The notes under the pieces are model-generated. The model was given only the letters and a program-made list of their open reading frames with translations, ran no database searches and was not told the origin of the DNA. Shown here piece by piece: positions 24,237 to 32,961 of a DNA stretch of 64,000 nt. The position numbers were made by a program, and so were the translations under genes. The stretch is from Rhizophagus clarus (Eukaryota > Glomeromycota > Glomeromycetes > Glomerales > Glomeraceae). Location: contig BLAL01000205.1 in assembly GCA_015698045.1 (NCBI GenBank), positions 268,444-332,443 of the forward strand, given 5' to 3'. The stretch's first letter is position 1. Each line of letters begins with the position of its first letter.

Positions 24237-25352
24237 ACTACGACAAAAATGGGGGTTCTAGGGTAAAAAAAAATGGGTATTCTAAAAGACCTCCATGTAT
24301 ATTCCGAAGCCTTTCCTGATATAAATCCAAAGTATTAATTCCAGATTCTAAATCGAGCTGGGGTAATTTCCTAGCTATCATTAATTTTGGTATCTTTTTT
24401 TTAGCTTCGAATTAGCCTTCAAATACCAAGAATCATACCTTTTCATATAGCCATTCTGACCCGATTTTAATCCCAAATTATATATCAAAAAAATATGCAA
24501 TACTGTTTGCCTCTGGGAGTAGTCTCAAATATTGAGGAATGAAGTGATGAAATATTTGAGACTACGACCCTTACAAACCCAATAAGCATACCATTATTTT
24601 GTGATATCCAAGAAATAATTCTAAAGGTGATTCATAAGCGTAATCAAAGATCACAAAGTCTAACCTTTGGATACCAATATGCTAAGTCTATCCTCGAAAA
24701 GGTTAGACTTAGCAGGTATTAGGAATTAAATCAAAAGGTCATTACACTTGTTCTAGCTTACCATAAATTTTTACTATGCTGGTTTACATTCTAGGAGAGC
24801 AATTTCCGCAAAATACTGGGGTAAAAAAATCTAACCTCAGATATACGAAAAATAAGTCTAACCTCAAAGTATAACCTCAAGAAGTAATCAAATTAGTGAA
24901 TCAAAAGCGTATTAACCAAGTTCTAGCTTACCATAAATTTTTACTATGCTGGTTTACATTCTAGGAGAGCAATTTCCACAAAATACTGGGGTAAAAAAAT
25001 CTAACCTCAGATATACGAAAAATAAGTCTAACCTCAAAGTCTAACCTCAAGAAGTAATCAAATTAGTGAATCAAAAGCGTATTAACCAAGTTTTAGTATA
25101 CCATATTTTAATGTATGCTAAATATATGAGGCAAATAAGAATGCCAAGATACGTTAACCTCTAAGTCTCACCTATATGTCCCACTACAGAAGTATACTCA
25201 TCATACAACTGGGCCTTAGCCCGAAGCTTGTTTACATGTCGGGTCTGATAATTGCTCTTATTACAATAGCTACATAGATTATTATCCAAGCCTGAAGGCT
25301 TATCTATCTTTGTGGGTCTACCGCAAACAGAGCACGGCCGGCGCATCTTAGC
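24237..25352. repeat. left terminal inverted repeat of the 15-kb element
   Basis: 1116 bp matching the reverse complement of 38087-39213. Visible differences are an 8-bp gap near 24258 (CCTTCTAG present on the right), three extra bases at the extreme right end, and one substitution in a CGCAAA/CACAAA site. It holds two direct copies of a 170-bp unit (24751-24920, 24921-25090), a hairpin with 15-bp arms (24519-24533 and 24551-24565), a second hairpin (24681-24690 with 24704-24713), and about eight copies of TCTAACCT in either direction. Near-identity of the two ends suggests recent movement or end-to-end copying during replication. Confidence 0.9.
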
Positions 25353-25448
25353 TTTGGAATGTGTTCGACAACCTTCAAGTTTAGTAGAAGGTTTGCCACA
25401 AATTTCACCAGTATTTTTAAGATGATAACAAACAAATTTTGCTTTCAT
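25161..25448 (-). CDS. small zinc-binding protein encoded across the repeat edge
   Basis: 95 residues from ATG 25448. It has Cys-Tyr-His and Cys-Gly pairs in the N-terminal third, then Cys-Ser-Val-Cys and Cys-Ser-Tyr-Cys spaced by about 20 residues, a likely zinc ribbon, followed by a basic tail. From the Met-Arg-Arg-Pro position onward it lies in the inverted repeat, so a shorter 61-residue version starts at ATG 38093 at the other end. A DNA-binding role at the element ends, or as transcription regulator, is plausible but inferred. Confidence 0.6.
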   Translation of the reverse strand: MKAKFVCYHLKNTGEICGKPSTKLEGCRTHSKAKMRRPCSVCGRPTKIDKPSGLDNNLCSYCNKSNYQTRHVNKLRAKAQLYDEYTSVVGHIGET

Positions 25449-25525
25449 TTCTTCTTCTATATGATTAAATAATTTTAATTGAATAAATCTTTACACAATA
25501 TAGTAATACATATACTAATTACACA

Positions 25526-25909
25526 ATGAGTACACAAATCCAATTATCTAATACCAAGCCCACCTCCCAGCAGGTCGAGCAGGCACTAATAAATGTAGTA
25601 AAAGCAGGACTATATTATAGAAGGCCAAAGGAAGGCAAATTCATGCAAAGCTATAAAGAAAGAATTAGAAAATTACGCCAGGCAGAAGATCCTGAAGAAT
25701 ATGTACTAAAATTAGCCCAAACAATATTTCCCAATGAAGACAAATATAATAAAATTATGAGCGATTACAAATCATGGTATGGCAGTGATCCAGAAATTCT
25801 TAATTCTATTATGGAACTATATAAGCTTTACCATAAATTAGCCAAGGATTATTTCAATACCAAAGCACAAGCTAACAAAGAAGTAGAAGACTTCCTATCA
25901 TCAATTTGA
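25526..25909 (+). CDS. hypothetical 127-residue protein of the 15-kb element
   Basis: ATG-led, hydrophilic, mostly helical composition, no signal peptide, membrane segment or Cys motif. It faces away from the zinc-ribbon gene and its 3' end overlaps the 3' end of the integrase by 9 bp. Tight packing and an intact frame support coding. Not recognised. Confidence 0.6.
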   Translation: MSTQIQLSNTKPTSQQVEQALINVVKAGLYYRRPKEGKFMQSYKERIRKLRQAEDPEEYVLKLAQTIFPNEDKYNKIMSDYKSWYGSDPEILNSIMELYKLYHKLAKDYFNTKAQANKEVEDFLSSI

Positions 25910-27064
25910 TAAGACCCACTGGGGAGGCAATTCTGTATCAGGATCAATGACCTGAAGCTCCTCTCTCACAAAAGATCTTTCAGGGCCATGGCAATCATCA
26001 TCTTCTAGCCAATATAGGATCGGCTGATTTTTTTGTACTAAAGCTTCCCGGATATGATAAACTTTGGGAGACCAATTCATATCTCCAGCACGTCTTCTCC
26101 CACCACCCTCTAACTCACCAGGTTCGAGTAAATACCTTACAAGATCATTATAGAATAATTGCTCTTCATCATATCCAATAGGACCATTTCGAGGCTTAGA
26201 AGGGTTAGCAATGATCTCATCATTCTTTATAGCCTCAACAGGAGAAATACCAATCTGATATGTAATAGAATTATTAATATCCTCAACAACTGTAGGCAAA
26301 TTCTTTACCCAAGCTCTAGATCGCTTATATAAATGCAAAGTCAAAAGATCAGAAGCATCCTGGGATGGAAACAATCTCTCAACTAGGGTCCGGTTATATC
26401 TTTCAACAATACCCATAGTACGCTTAGATTTAGCCTTCTGAATTTTTACATTATGTTCCATCATAAGCACCTCACAATCACCCCTAAACTCTGGCCCCCT
26501 ATCAGTGATTAATAATTTCGGCCAGACCAGAGGAATTTCAGGATCATCATAAATTTTCTCAAGTGCTCGAGCAATAGTCTTTGAAGTTAAGATTCCCTCT
26601 CTATCCTTGACACTATATGCACCAATAGGAATAGATGCTTTATATCTAGAAGCAACGTCCACTACATTAAGACAAAAAAGATAAGTAATTCGTCCTACTT
26701 TATCATAAGGCATATAAAGAACATCTGCCTGATGGACTTCATTGGGCGTAGTAATAAAGGTAAAACTTGCACAAGGAATATATCTAGGACGTGGCATATG
26801 TATTTGGTGTACAGCCTGTCTCTCAAGCCAGTCCTTCACTTCATCAATAGTAAAATCATATCCAGCCTTAATAGAAGCTTCAAACAATTTTTTAGCATTT
26901 CGATGATAACCAATAGGCTGATAATAAATCTTTTTCAAAGCAATAGAAATATCAAGATTTCGAGCCTCACCAGAATCTATAGGAATAATAGGTAACAATG
27001 AGGGTTGAGCAGACATATCTTGATCAGCTAAATAGCAACTTTGATCTAGGGATAAAGTTAGCAC
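25901..27064 (-). CDS. retroviral-type (rve) integrase
   Basis: 387 residues from ATG 27064, or 371 from the second Met at 27016, which would shorten the overlap with Gag. An RNase H-fold core carries the triad Asp114 (Gln-Ala-Asp), Asp188 (Ile-Thr-Asp-Arg-Gly) and Glu221 (Gly-Ile-Val-Glu-Arg), the last two 32 residues apart. A C-terminal segment (Trp-Ser-Pro-Lys-Val-Tyr ... Leu-Glu-Asp ... Glu-Glu-Leu-Gln) matches the SH3-like tail seen in Polinton integrases. No His-His-Cys-Cys zinc domain was seen at the N-terminus. It would insert element DNA, and the 5-bp target duplication agrees with this enzyme class. Its 5' end overlaps that of the divergent Gag gene by 67 bp, so one of the two starts may be further in. 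Confidence 0.88.
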   Translation of the reverse strand: MLTLSLDQSCYLADQDMSAQPSLLPIIPIDSGEARNLDISIALKKIYYQPIGYHRNAKKLFEASIKAGYDFTIDEVKDWLERQAVHQIHMPRPRYIPCASFTFITTPNEVHQADVLYMPYDKVGRITYLFCLNVVDVASRYKASIPIGAYSVKDREGILTSKTIARALEKIYDDPEIPLVWPKLLITDRGPEFRGDCEVLMMEHNVKIQKAKSKRTMGIVERYNRTLVERLFPSQDASDLLTLHLYKRSRAWVKNLPTVVEDINNSITYQIGISPVEAIKNDEIIANPSKPRNGPIGYDEEQLFYNDLVRYLLEPGELEGGGRRRAGDMNWSPKVYHIREALVQKNQPILYWLEDDDCHGPERSFVREELQVIDPDTELPPQWVLSN

Positions 27065-28977
27065 AAAAGAAAATTCACAAACTAGAAGAGGAAATTAAAG
27101 CCTGTGAACGATACATTTCTTATCTTGAAAAGAATCATCAAACTCGTGAAGAAGAAGTCAATCAGTTAAAAAATAAATGTAAGGTCATCCTAGGTGAGCT
27201 TAAAAAATGTCAGGATCATCTGGAGCTAAAAGAGGAGGCATTAGTTATTCAAGATAATCGAATTATCCAGCTAGAAGACATAATAGATAAACTTAAATCT
27301 CGTATACAAGAATTATCAAAATCTAATAATAATCATTCCGAAGAAGAACAAAAAAATATGGCAATACCTGATATTTTAATAAATATTGCTAGAGCGCTAG
27401 ATCGGGTGGAATCATATTTTGATGGGGATACATCATTCAACCCCAAAAATACACTAGATGGTATACGAATCTTATTAACAACTGCTCGTGAACTTATGCA
27501 AAGAAATGCTCAAGAAGCTATTAACATGCAAGGTTTATACCGTATAGCTAATGATCGAATCAATGGCCTTAGGAATGATTTAACAACTACTAGAAATCAA
27601 TGTCTTCGAAGAGCTCAGCTACTGACTTTAGCATATAATAATGAGGTAAATGAGCGTCGACGTTGGTGGCAAATAGCACAGGATAGGCAAACTAATGGAC
27701 AAAGGATAGCCTTAAGAAAGCAAAATCGAATAAATGTATTAATAGGAGAAAAAGCTATTCTTCAGCGAATAAATCAGAGACGCAAAGCAGAGGCAGAATT
27801 AGCAGAATTCAATCGGGCATTTGTATTTAATAGATACCAAAAATGGAAGGGTAGGGAATTAAATTCACGACAAATTATTTTGAATTTACAAAACAATCCT
27901 CCAGGAAACATGGCTACAATACAAGATGTCATGCATACATTAGCACCATTACTTGCGCAATTACCCAATTATGATGGGCAGGAACCACCAGACGTATATT
28001 ATCAAAAGCTTAGAAATATAAATGAGATGGCACGTCCTTTAGCCGTTGCTGGCTTTAATGCCGTTGCAAGATGTCAAGTTATGATAAATAAAATGACAGG
28101 TAGGTTTGCACCTGTTCCTGCCAATGATCCTTATGCAGTAGGTAATCCAGCTATTAATACTGAACCTCTCTTCCTAAACTGGTTGCGTGAAAAATATAGA
28201 GAAGTTATGGTAGGGACTAACCGAAGTGCTATATTTGCTCTTGTTAATGAAAAGTTTTTAGAGACAGATACTCCAGATAGTTATGAAAAACGAATCAAAC
28301 CACTAGTACAAGCAATGCCAGATGCTGATGCCTTACCTTATCTATTTAATCAATTGCCTTCTGATTTAGAAATGAGAGTTAGAATTGCTACTCCTGCTAC
28401 AGTCATTGCATTTTTTACAGACTTGCGTAATATATGGCATGAAAGTGCAGGCAAAAGAATACAAGCTCATACAATAGCTCCAGTTAATTATAAAGCTCAA
28501 CCACAAAAAGATGATTTTAAAATTCGTCTAGCAAAAGATTTGGGTTATACAGGAATAGGAACAGATGATGATACATTAGAAAAGTTTATTTATGAAGAAC
28601 TTAAAAAAAGATTAGGAGGTCAAACAGCTCATGTTAGAAAGAGCCCTTTTACACCAAAAAGTGCATATGCCACACAGAAGGTTGTTAGAAAGATAGTGCC
28701 AAGTAAAGCATCAAGTAAACTTGTCCGGCATTGCTCAGTATGTGGAAAGGCTGGACATACAAAGGTTAATTGCCCCAGACTAAAGCGGACTAAAAAAGTT
28801 AATTATGTATACCAAAATGAGGAAGAAGATCCTGAAGACTCTGAAGATTCTGAAGAATACATATTGGAAGAAGATTCTGAAGAAGAAATTGAAGATGATA
28901 ATGAGGATGATATTGATGACGAATCACGAAATTGCTATGCTTTAAAAAAAAAGTGGTGCGAAGTGGAGTACCTATAA
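26998..28977 (+). CDS. Gag-like protein with CCHC zinc knuckle
   Basis: 659 residues. Residues 10-115 form a Lys/Glu-rich coiled coil; 120-290 is helical and Arg-rich; about 300-490 resembles a retroelement capsid region (Leu-Pro-Asn-Tyr-Asp-Gly-Gln-Glu-Pro-Pro start); a zinc knuckle follows at Cys579-x2-Cys582-x4-His587-x4-Cys592; the tail is highly acidic. By family it should assemble into a shell or particle and bind nucleic acid. Start: ATG 26998 overlaps the integrase start; the next Met is at codon 121 (27358), a possible alternative that would lose the coiled coil. The zero frame ends 29 nt after a slippery heptamer, which feeds the protease frame. Confidence 0.8.
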   Translation: MRVEQTYLDQLNSNFDLGIKLAQKKIHKLEEEIKACERYISYLEKNHQTREEEVNQLKNKCKVILGELKKCQDHLELKEEALVIQDNRIIQLEDIIDKLKSRIQELSKSNNNHSEEEQKNMAIPDILINIARALDRVESYFDGDTSFNPKNTLDGIRILLTTARELMQRNAQEAINMQGLYRIANDRINGLRNDLTTTRNQCLRRAQLLTLAYNNEVNERRRWWQIAQDRQTNGQRIALRKQNRINVLIGEKAILQRINQRRKAEAELAEFNRAFVFNRYQKWKGRELNSRQIILNLQNNPPGNMATIQDVMHTLAPLLAQLPNYDGQEPPDVYYQKLRNINEMARPLAVAGFNAVARCQVMINKMTGRFAPVPANDPYAVGNPAINTEPLFLNWLREKYREVMVGTNRSAIFALVNEKFLETDTPDSYEKRIKPLVQAMPDADALPYLFNQLPSDLEMRVRIATPATVIAFFTDLRNIWHESAGKRIQAHTIAPVNYKAQPQKDDFKIRLAKDLGYTGIGTDDDTLEKFIYEELKKRLGGQTAHVRKSPFTPKSAYATQKVVRKIVPSKASSKLVRHCSVCGKAGHTKVNCPRLKRTKKVNYVYQNEEEDPEDSEDSEEYILEEDSEEEIEDDNEDDIDDESRNCYALKKKWCEVEYL

Positions 28978-30011
28978 AAAAGAGTATCAAATCAAAAGAA
29001 GGAACCACCAAGAAGTCCCCTACTTCCAAATCTCGTACTAGTAATATAGCCATAGCTACAGATCTAATGTATCAAATAGCATTAAAATCGTCAATAGCAT
29101 CATTAGTCCCTCATTGTCCTAGAGAGATTCTTATAGAAATTTCAAAATTTATTAATATGATATTCCCCAAAATAAAAGACCATTGCTTGAATACAGAAAT
29201 GCCAAATGATACGGTTAAAAGAAGGGAATTAGCATGGGAAAATGTTACAAAAAAATTTCAAGATATCTTATTTCCACTAATACAGGCCACAAATACCGAA
29301 CAAAAGCTTCTTTTACAAGTTCCAGAAAATAATAATAAAACTGTTCCAAATGCCCCCAGCTCAAATGAAGATATGGTTATAACAGATTCTACTAAAATAA
29401 AGGAAAACAATACTACTTCCTCTAACTATGTTATACCAGAGAGCATTCAACTAGCCATTAAGGCATATGCATTAGCTAAAAAAAAAAATAGCCAAATATA
29501 TTGGCCAAAGCCCTTGGAGATAAATTTTCTCCAAATAAAGGATGCCGATGATGTTGCAACCATCTCATGTAAGGTAGGGGATATAACTATACCATATGCA
29601 ATGATTGATAGTGGATCAGATTCATCAATATTCTCAGAAAATGTTGCTATTCATTTGGGTCAAAAAATAAATAGAAAGAAGATTCATCGACTTAATGGGG
29701 TTGCAAGTAAGTCTCATTCTCTTGGTACGGTTGATAGTGTTCCTGTAACTATAGAGGATAAGGAAAATAGAGATACCATTTCAGATGAATTTTCTGTCGT
29801 CCCTACAGAATATGATGATAATGGAAATGAGTTATCACTATTTATTCTTGGAACGAAATGGCAACATCAGGCAGGATGGGAACCCTTAGTAAAGGGAGAA
29901 TTTAAGACAATCCGAAATGGAAAGACTATTACCATCCCCCTATCAGTTCACAAGTCCCAGCGTAATGTCTTCACTGTAGGGAAGGAACCAGAACCTATAA
30001 AAAAAAACTAG
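28932..30011 (+). CDS. retropepsin-like aspartyl protease, expressed by -1 frameshift from Gag
   Basis: The frame opens at 28932 without an ATG (its first possible start is TTG) and overlaps the end of Gag by 46 bp in the -1 frame. The protease core lies at about residues 210-330: Ile-Asp-Ser-Gly-Ser-Asp with catalytic Asp226, and a later Ile-Leu-Gly-Thr, as in retroviral and Ty3 proteases. The first 200 residues are a Lys/Ser-rich linker. The absence of an ATG and the slippery site T TTA AAA at 28941-28947 in the correct phase argue for a Gag-Pro fusion. The first internal ATG (about 29068) could allow separate synthesis. Its likely job is cleavage of the Gag polyprotein. Confidence 0.8.
   Translation: MLCFKKKVVRSGVPIKKSIKSKEGTTKKSPTSKSRTSNIAIATDLMYQIALKSSIASLVPHCPREILIEISKFINMIFPKIKDHCLNTEMPNDTVKRRELAWENVTKKFQDILFPLIQATNTEQKLLLQVPENNNKTVPNAPSSNEDMVITDSTKIKENNTTSSNYVIPESIQLAIKAYALAKKKNSQIYWPKPLEINFLQIKDADDVATISCKVGDITIPYAMIDSGSDSSIFSENVAIHLGQKINRKKIHRLNGVASKSHSLGTVDSVPVTIEDKENRDTISDEFSVVPTEYDDNGNELSLFILGTKWQHQAGWEPLVKGEFKTIRNGKTITIPLSVHKSQRNVFTVGKEPEPIKKN
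28941..28972 (+). promoter_or_regulatory. putative -1 ribosomal frameshift site, Gag to protease
   Basis: Heptamer T TTA AAA at 28941-28947, with TTA and AAA as zero-frame Gag codons, is a canonical X XXY YYZ slippery site. Seven nt further, GGTGC (28955-28959) can pair with GTACC (28968-28972) in a short hairpin. The run of nine A may also slip by itself. Confidence 0.65.
30002..30008 (+). promoter_or_regulatory. putative second -1 frameshift site, protease to zinc-finger tail
   Basis: Heptamer A AAA AAC, read as codons AAA AAC in the protease frame, directly before its TAG stop (30009-30011). This is one of the best-known retroviral slippery sequences. Slipping back one base opens a 91-codon frame to TGA 30281-30283. 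A CTAGCTAG palindrome follows; no strong stem was seen. Confidence 0.6.
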
Positions 30012-30283
30012 CTAGCAAACGATCTAATAAGGAACGTATATGTAAAAGATGTGGTAAGGAATTCTTATATCCATCTAAACTTGAACAACATTTAGCTAAT
30101 AAAACTCCATGTATTTTTTCTTCCAATAGTTTAGCAAGTAGTTCTAATAGCTCAAGTAGTTCAAGTAGTTCAAGTGGTTCAAGTGGTTCAAGTGGTTCAA
30201 GTACTTCAAGTAGTTCAAATACTTCAAGTAGTTCTAAAAGTTTGACAAAAAATATGGTGCCTATTCGACTATTTTTGGCATGA
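30008..30283 (+). CDS. zinc-finger and serine-rich tail reached by the second frameshift
   Basis: 91 codons in the -1 frame relative to the protease, with no usable ATG at the start. It has Cys-x2-Cys-x12-His-x6-Cys (codons at 30041, 30050, 30089, 30110), then a run of about 45 residues almost all Ser with Gly, Asn and Thr, encoded by AGT-TCA-type repeats. The finger matches in spacing the one at the N-terminus of the polymerase (Cys11, Cys14, His27, Cys35). It may tether the polyprotein to element DNA or to the polymerase; that is inference. It ends 15 bp into the 3' end of the convergent coiled-coil gene. Confidence 0.6.
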   Translation, partial: LASKRSNKERICKRCGKEFLYPSKLEQHLANKTPCIFSSNSLASSSNSSSSSSSSSGSSGSSGSSTSSSSNTSSSSKSLTKNMVPIRLFLA

Positions 30284-31192
30284 TATAACCTTTTGAAGTT
30301 CTTGAATAAGATGGTCAGAAAGTTTTGTACGAATAGAGGAACGAAATGAATATTTTTTTTGAATATCTGGATTATCTGGTGCATTAGCACGCCATCTATT
30401 CCACAAGACTTTGGCATCTTTTTCATAAAAACTAATTGGCTCTATAGCACTATCAATACAGCCAGGATTAATAGAACGGATTCCATCATTATAAATAATA
30501 ATTGTTTGATCTTTAGAATAGATAATATCATCCAATGTCTTGATAATATCTTTAACCGAAGAAAGGACATATTTAAGATCCTTTATTTCATTCTTAAATC
30601 GTGATAGTAATGCAGATAACTTGCCAATCTCTCTATCTTTTTCAATATTAGCTTTATCCAAGGCAGAGATACGAGATTGGTATTGTTTCTCCAAGTCAGC
30701 CTTACTGGATTTATATTGCTCTTCTAGCTGATACCTAAATGAATATAATTTCTGCTTCATATCTACCATACAGTTATTATATTCTCTCACTTTTCGAGCT
30801 AAAAGAGTATCATATTCATCTTTTAGACGTTTGCGTTCCTCAGAAACTTGTGTCTCAATAGTTTTCTTAATACTATTTTCCTGTTGTTGTACACGAAGTT
30901 CACGCTCTTCTAACTGTTTCTCAAATCCATCTAGCCTTGATAATGTACTAGAACCATCAGAAGTGGTATTTGCTTCAATCTTAAGCTTTTGGCGATTTTT
31001 TTTATTAAAGTATCTTTCAACTTCTTTAGTAAGTAATTCCTCAATATCTGAACAAATACCTTTAGCCTGTTCCTCAGATAGGGGATTACTTTTACGAGTT
31101 GTTAGTCGTAACCATGCATCTTTTTTCATGGATGGTGGTAATTGGGCAAGCAAACTCTTATAGTGTTCATTAAAATGTGGTTGGCTAGACAT
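30269..31192 (-). CDS. coiled-coil protein of the 15-kb element
   Basis: 307 residues from ATG 31192. The N-terminal 70 residues include Pro-Leu-Ser-Glu-Glu-Gln-Ala; residues about 95-225 are a long coiled coil; the C-terminus has Ile-Glu-Pro, Val-Leu-Trp-Asn-Arg-Trp and Lys-Lys-Tyr-Ser-Phe-Arg. A decayed relative lies at 676-1310, so the gene belongs to a repeated family. No catalytic motif. A structural or scaffolding role is possible. Confidence 0.65.
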   Translation of the reverse strand: MSSQPHFNEHYKSLLAQLPPSMKKDAWLRLTTRKSNPLSEEQAKGICSDIEELLTKEVERYFNKKNRQKLKIEANTTSDGSSTLSRLDGFEKQLEERELRVQQQENSIKKTIETQVSEERKRLKDEYDTLLARKVREYNNCMVDMKQKLYSFRYQLEEQYKSSKADLEKQYQSRISALDKANIEKDREIGKLSALLSRFKNEIKDLKYVLSSVKDIIKTLDDIIYSKDQTIIIYNDGIRSINPGCIDSAIEPISFYEKDAKVLWNRWRANAPDNPDIQKKYSFRSSIRTKLSDHLIQELQKVISCQK

Positions 31193-31503
31193 ATGCTTGA
31201 TTATACTTTAACGCCTTTGGCAAGGTAAGTGATATAGTCTTGGAAAAATTCCTGGAAAAAAATATTCCAGGCATGCCATATTTTCCCAGAAGTTTGGGTA
31301 TTCCATATATTTTTAGTAAAAGTTTCCGTCTAGAATTAGCCAAAAAAATTGCTGAAGCCTATATTCTGGGAAAAAATACCGAGAAAATGCCAAAGAAAAT
31401 ACCCTTCCTTGTCCAAGAATTGCGGGGAGATTATCCTGAAATTTATAAGAAGGGGAATGTGAATCGAGTTCACAATGTCACGTGTATGGCGCAGTAAATA
31501 TTA

Positions 31504-31764
31504 TTACTTTGGAATAATAGTCTGAATCTTCTCTAGCTTAGCTTTATTGTATGATAGATCAGGATTATTAATATCAATTGGCAATGGTTTTTTCAAATCT
31601 GATTTTATCAAATTTATCATGTCTTCCAATTTATCCAGGCTATTCATTAGAGCTTGTGCTGATTCTGCCAAAATGGGGGAAATAAGGGATGAGGAATTAT
31701 AGTCAAGCTGGCTCGTCTCTAGCTGATCCTTTTGAGATTGTTCTTCTTTTTTATTACTTTCCAT
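31504..31764 (-). CDS. small hydrophilic protein of the 15-kb element
   Basis: 86 residues from ATG 31764, Gln/Glu/Lys/Ser-rich start and a helical middle, Leu-Asp-Lys-Leu-Glu-Asp-Met-Ile. It lies 35 bp from the F-box gene on the same strand. Not recognised; the call rests on the intact frame and position. Confidence 0.4.
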   Translation of the reverse strand: MESNKKEEQSQKDQLETSQLDYNSSSLISPILAESAQALMNSLDKLEDMINLIKSDLKKPLPIDINNPDLSYNKAKLEKIQTIIPK

Positions 31765-31798
31765 TTCTTATCTGCGGAAAATAGTCTAAATAATTTGA

Positions 31799-32506
31799 CT
31801 AAGAATAATTGGATCGGTTCCAACCTCTACTTAGACCAAAATATTTTAATTTAAGATACAATCTAGTTTCTCTGATAGTTTTATAAGTAATTCTACAACC
31901 GTGAATATGAAGTGCTTGGAGTTTTAGGCAGGAATGAATAATATTACAAATTGATTCTTCAGAAAACTCTATACGAAAAGAAATATCTAGATATTCTAAT
32001 TTATAGCATGAATTTGCGATTGCATATAGACCTTTATCAGTTATTAATCCAGTATCATCTTTTCTTTCATGATAATAATTTCCCAAGTTGAGATACTTCA
32101 GATTGGGGTATGATTCTGCTATTCGATTTAATGTTTTATCACTGAATCCTGTACTATTATTCAAATTTAAATGAATTATATTTGGGAATAGATGTGTAAT
32201 ATGTTTGAATTTTTTATCTGAAAGTCGCCAGTAGCTTGGGATTTCTAAATGAGTTACATTCAAATAATAAAATGGTTTGGTCCCCAAGAGACTCTTCTGC
32301 TTCTCACTTATTGTTTTCATAAAAATTTTTCGTATATTACTATTCTTTAGCTCAACTCGTTTCCATAGAACAGAAACACCGCATCTGTACCACAATCGGC
32401 AGACAAATAGAGTGGGATAGAGGGATTTATCTATTGCTAGAAAATGTAAAATATGATTTAATAGTTCTGGTAAATATATAACTCTTGAATGTGTCATAAT
32501 TAACAA
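31799..32506 (-). CDS. F-box protein with leucine-rich repeats
   Basis: 235 residues from ATG 32506 (or the Met four codons in). Residues about 10-55 form an F-box (Leu-Pro-Glu-Leu-Leu-Asn-His-Ile-Leu, then Cys-Arg-Leu-Trp and Val-Leu-Trp-Lys-Arg-Val). From about residue 85 come four or five LRRs of the Leu-x-x-Leu-x-Leu-x-Asn and Cys-x-x-Leu-Glu-Tyr-Leu-Asp type. F-box proteins bind Skp1 and bring targets to the SCF ubiquitin ligase. This family is greatly expanded in Glomeromycotina, so the gene was probably taken from the fungal genome. It lies in the middle of the element between the small protein and the polymerase. It is shorter than typical fungal F-box/LRR proteins and may be a trimmed form. 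Confidence 0.85.
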   Translation of the reverse strand: MLIMTHSRVIYLPELLNHILHFLAIDKSLYPTLFVCRLWYRCGVSVLWKRVELKNSNIRKIFMKTISEKQKSLLGTKPFYYLNVTHLEIPSYWRLSDKKFKHITHLFPNIIHLNLNNSTGFSDKTLNRIAESYPNLKYLNLGNYYHERKDDTGLITDKGLYAIANSCYKLEYLDISFRIEFSEESICNIIHSCLKLQALHIHGCRITYKTIRETRLYLKLKYFGLSRGWNRSNYS

Positions 32507-32671
32507 ATATTATATGCTAATTTAAAATATGCATAACACTCTAGCTTTACCCACTAGAAAAAAAAAGAAAAGCTGAGTTTATTAGTATTCCTGGCATTCG
32601 TAATAATATTAGAAGAAAAAAAAGATGCAAAGGAATTTTATCGGTTAGCCAAGTCTTTTCAGTCTATTAAA

Positions 32672-32857
32672 CTAACTCCCTTGATAATTATTTTGCACAA
32701 AATCTAACTCTCGTGCTAATCTATCTAATGTTAATTGTAGTCCAATTATATAAAGTTTTTGACGATCTTCTGCTCTAACTCCATTTTGGAATACCATTTT
32801 GATATTCTTTTTTACTTCATCTATAATATCCTCTATGCTCACTATACCGGATGACAT
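32672..32857 (-). CDS. small 61-residue protein of the 15-kb element
   Basis: ATG 32857, two predicted helices, acidic start (Ile-Glu-Asp-Ile-Ile-Asp-Glu-Val) and amphipathic second half. It precedes nothing else on its strand until the F-box gene. Not recognised; might be a small structural or regulatory protein. Confidence 0.4.
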   Translation of the reverse strand: MSSGIVSIEDIIDEVKKNIKMVFQNGVRAEDRQKLYIIGLQLTLDRLARELDFVQNNYQGS

Positions 32858-32961
32858 TTTAGTGATTTATTCTATAACTGAATATTTATTATGCTAGAAA
32901 AAAAATCTAATATTTATGTAACTCTGTGACTTGGCTGGTCCAACTCGCTCACAAGTCTAGC

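Noticed and set aside
26998..30283. Gag-protease block as a separate LTR retrotransposon inserted in the 15-kb element
   Set aside because: No reverse transcriptase, no LTRs and no target duplication around the block; its tail finger matches the polymerase finger, and the integrase next to it has a Polinton-type tail.
31240..31497. 85-codon plus-strand frame between element genes
   Set aside because: It begins with TTG, has no motif, and starts just after a chance GTAAGT; too weak to call a gene.
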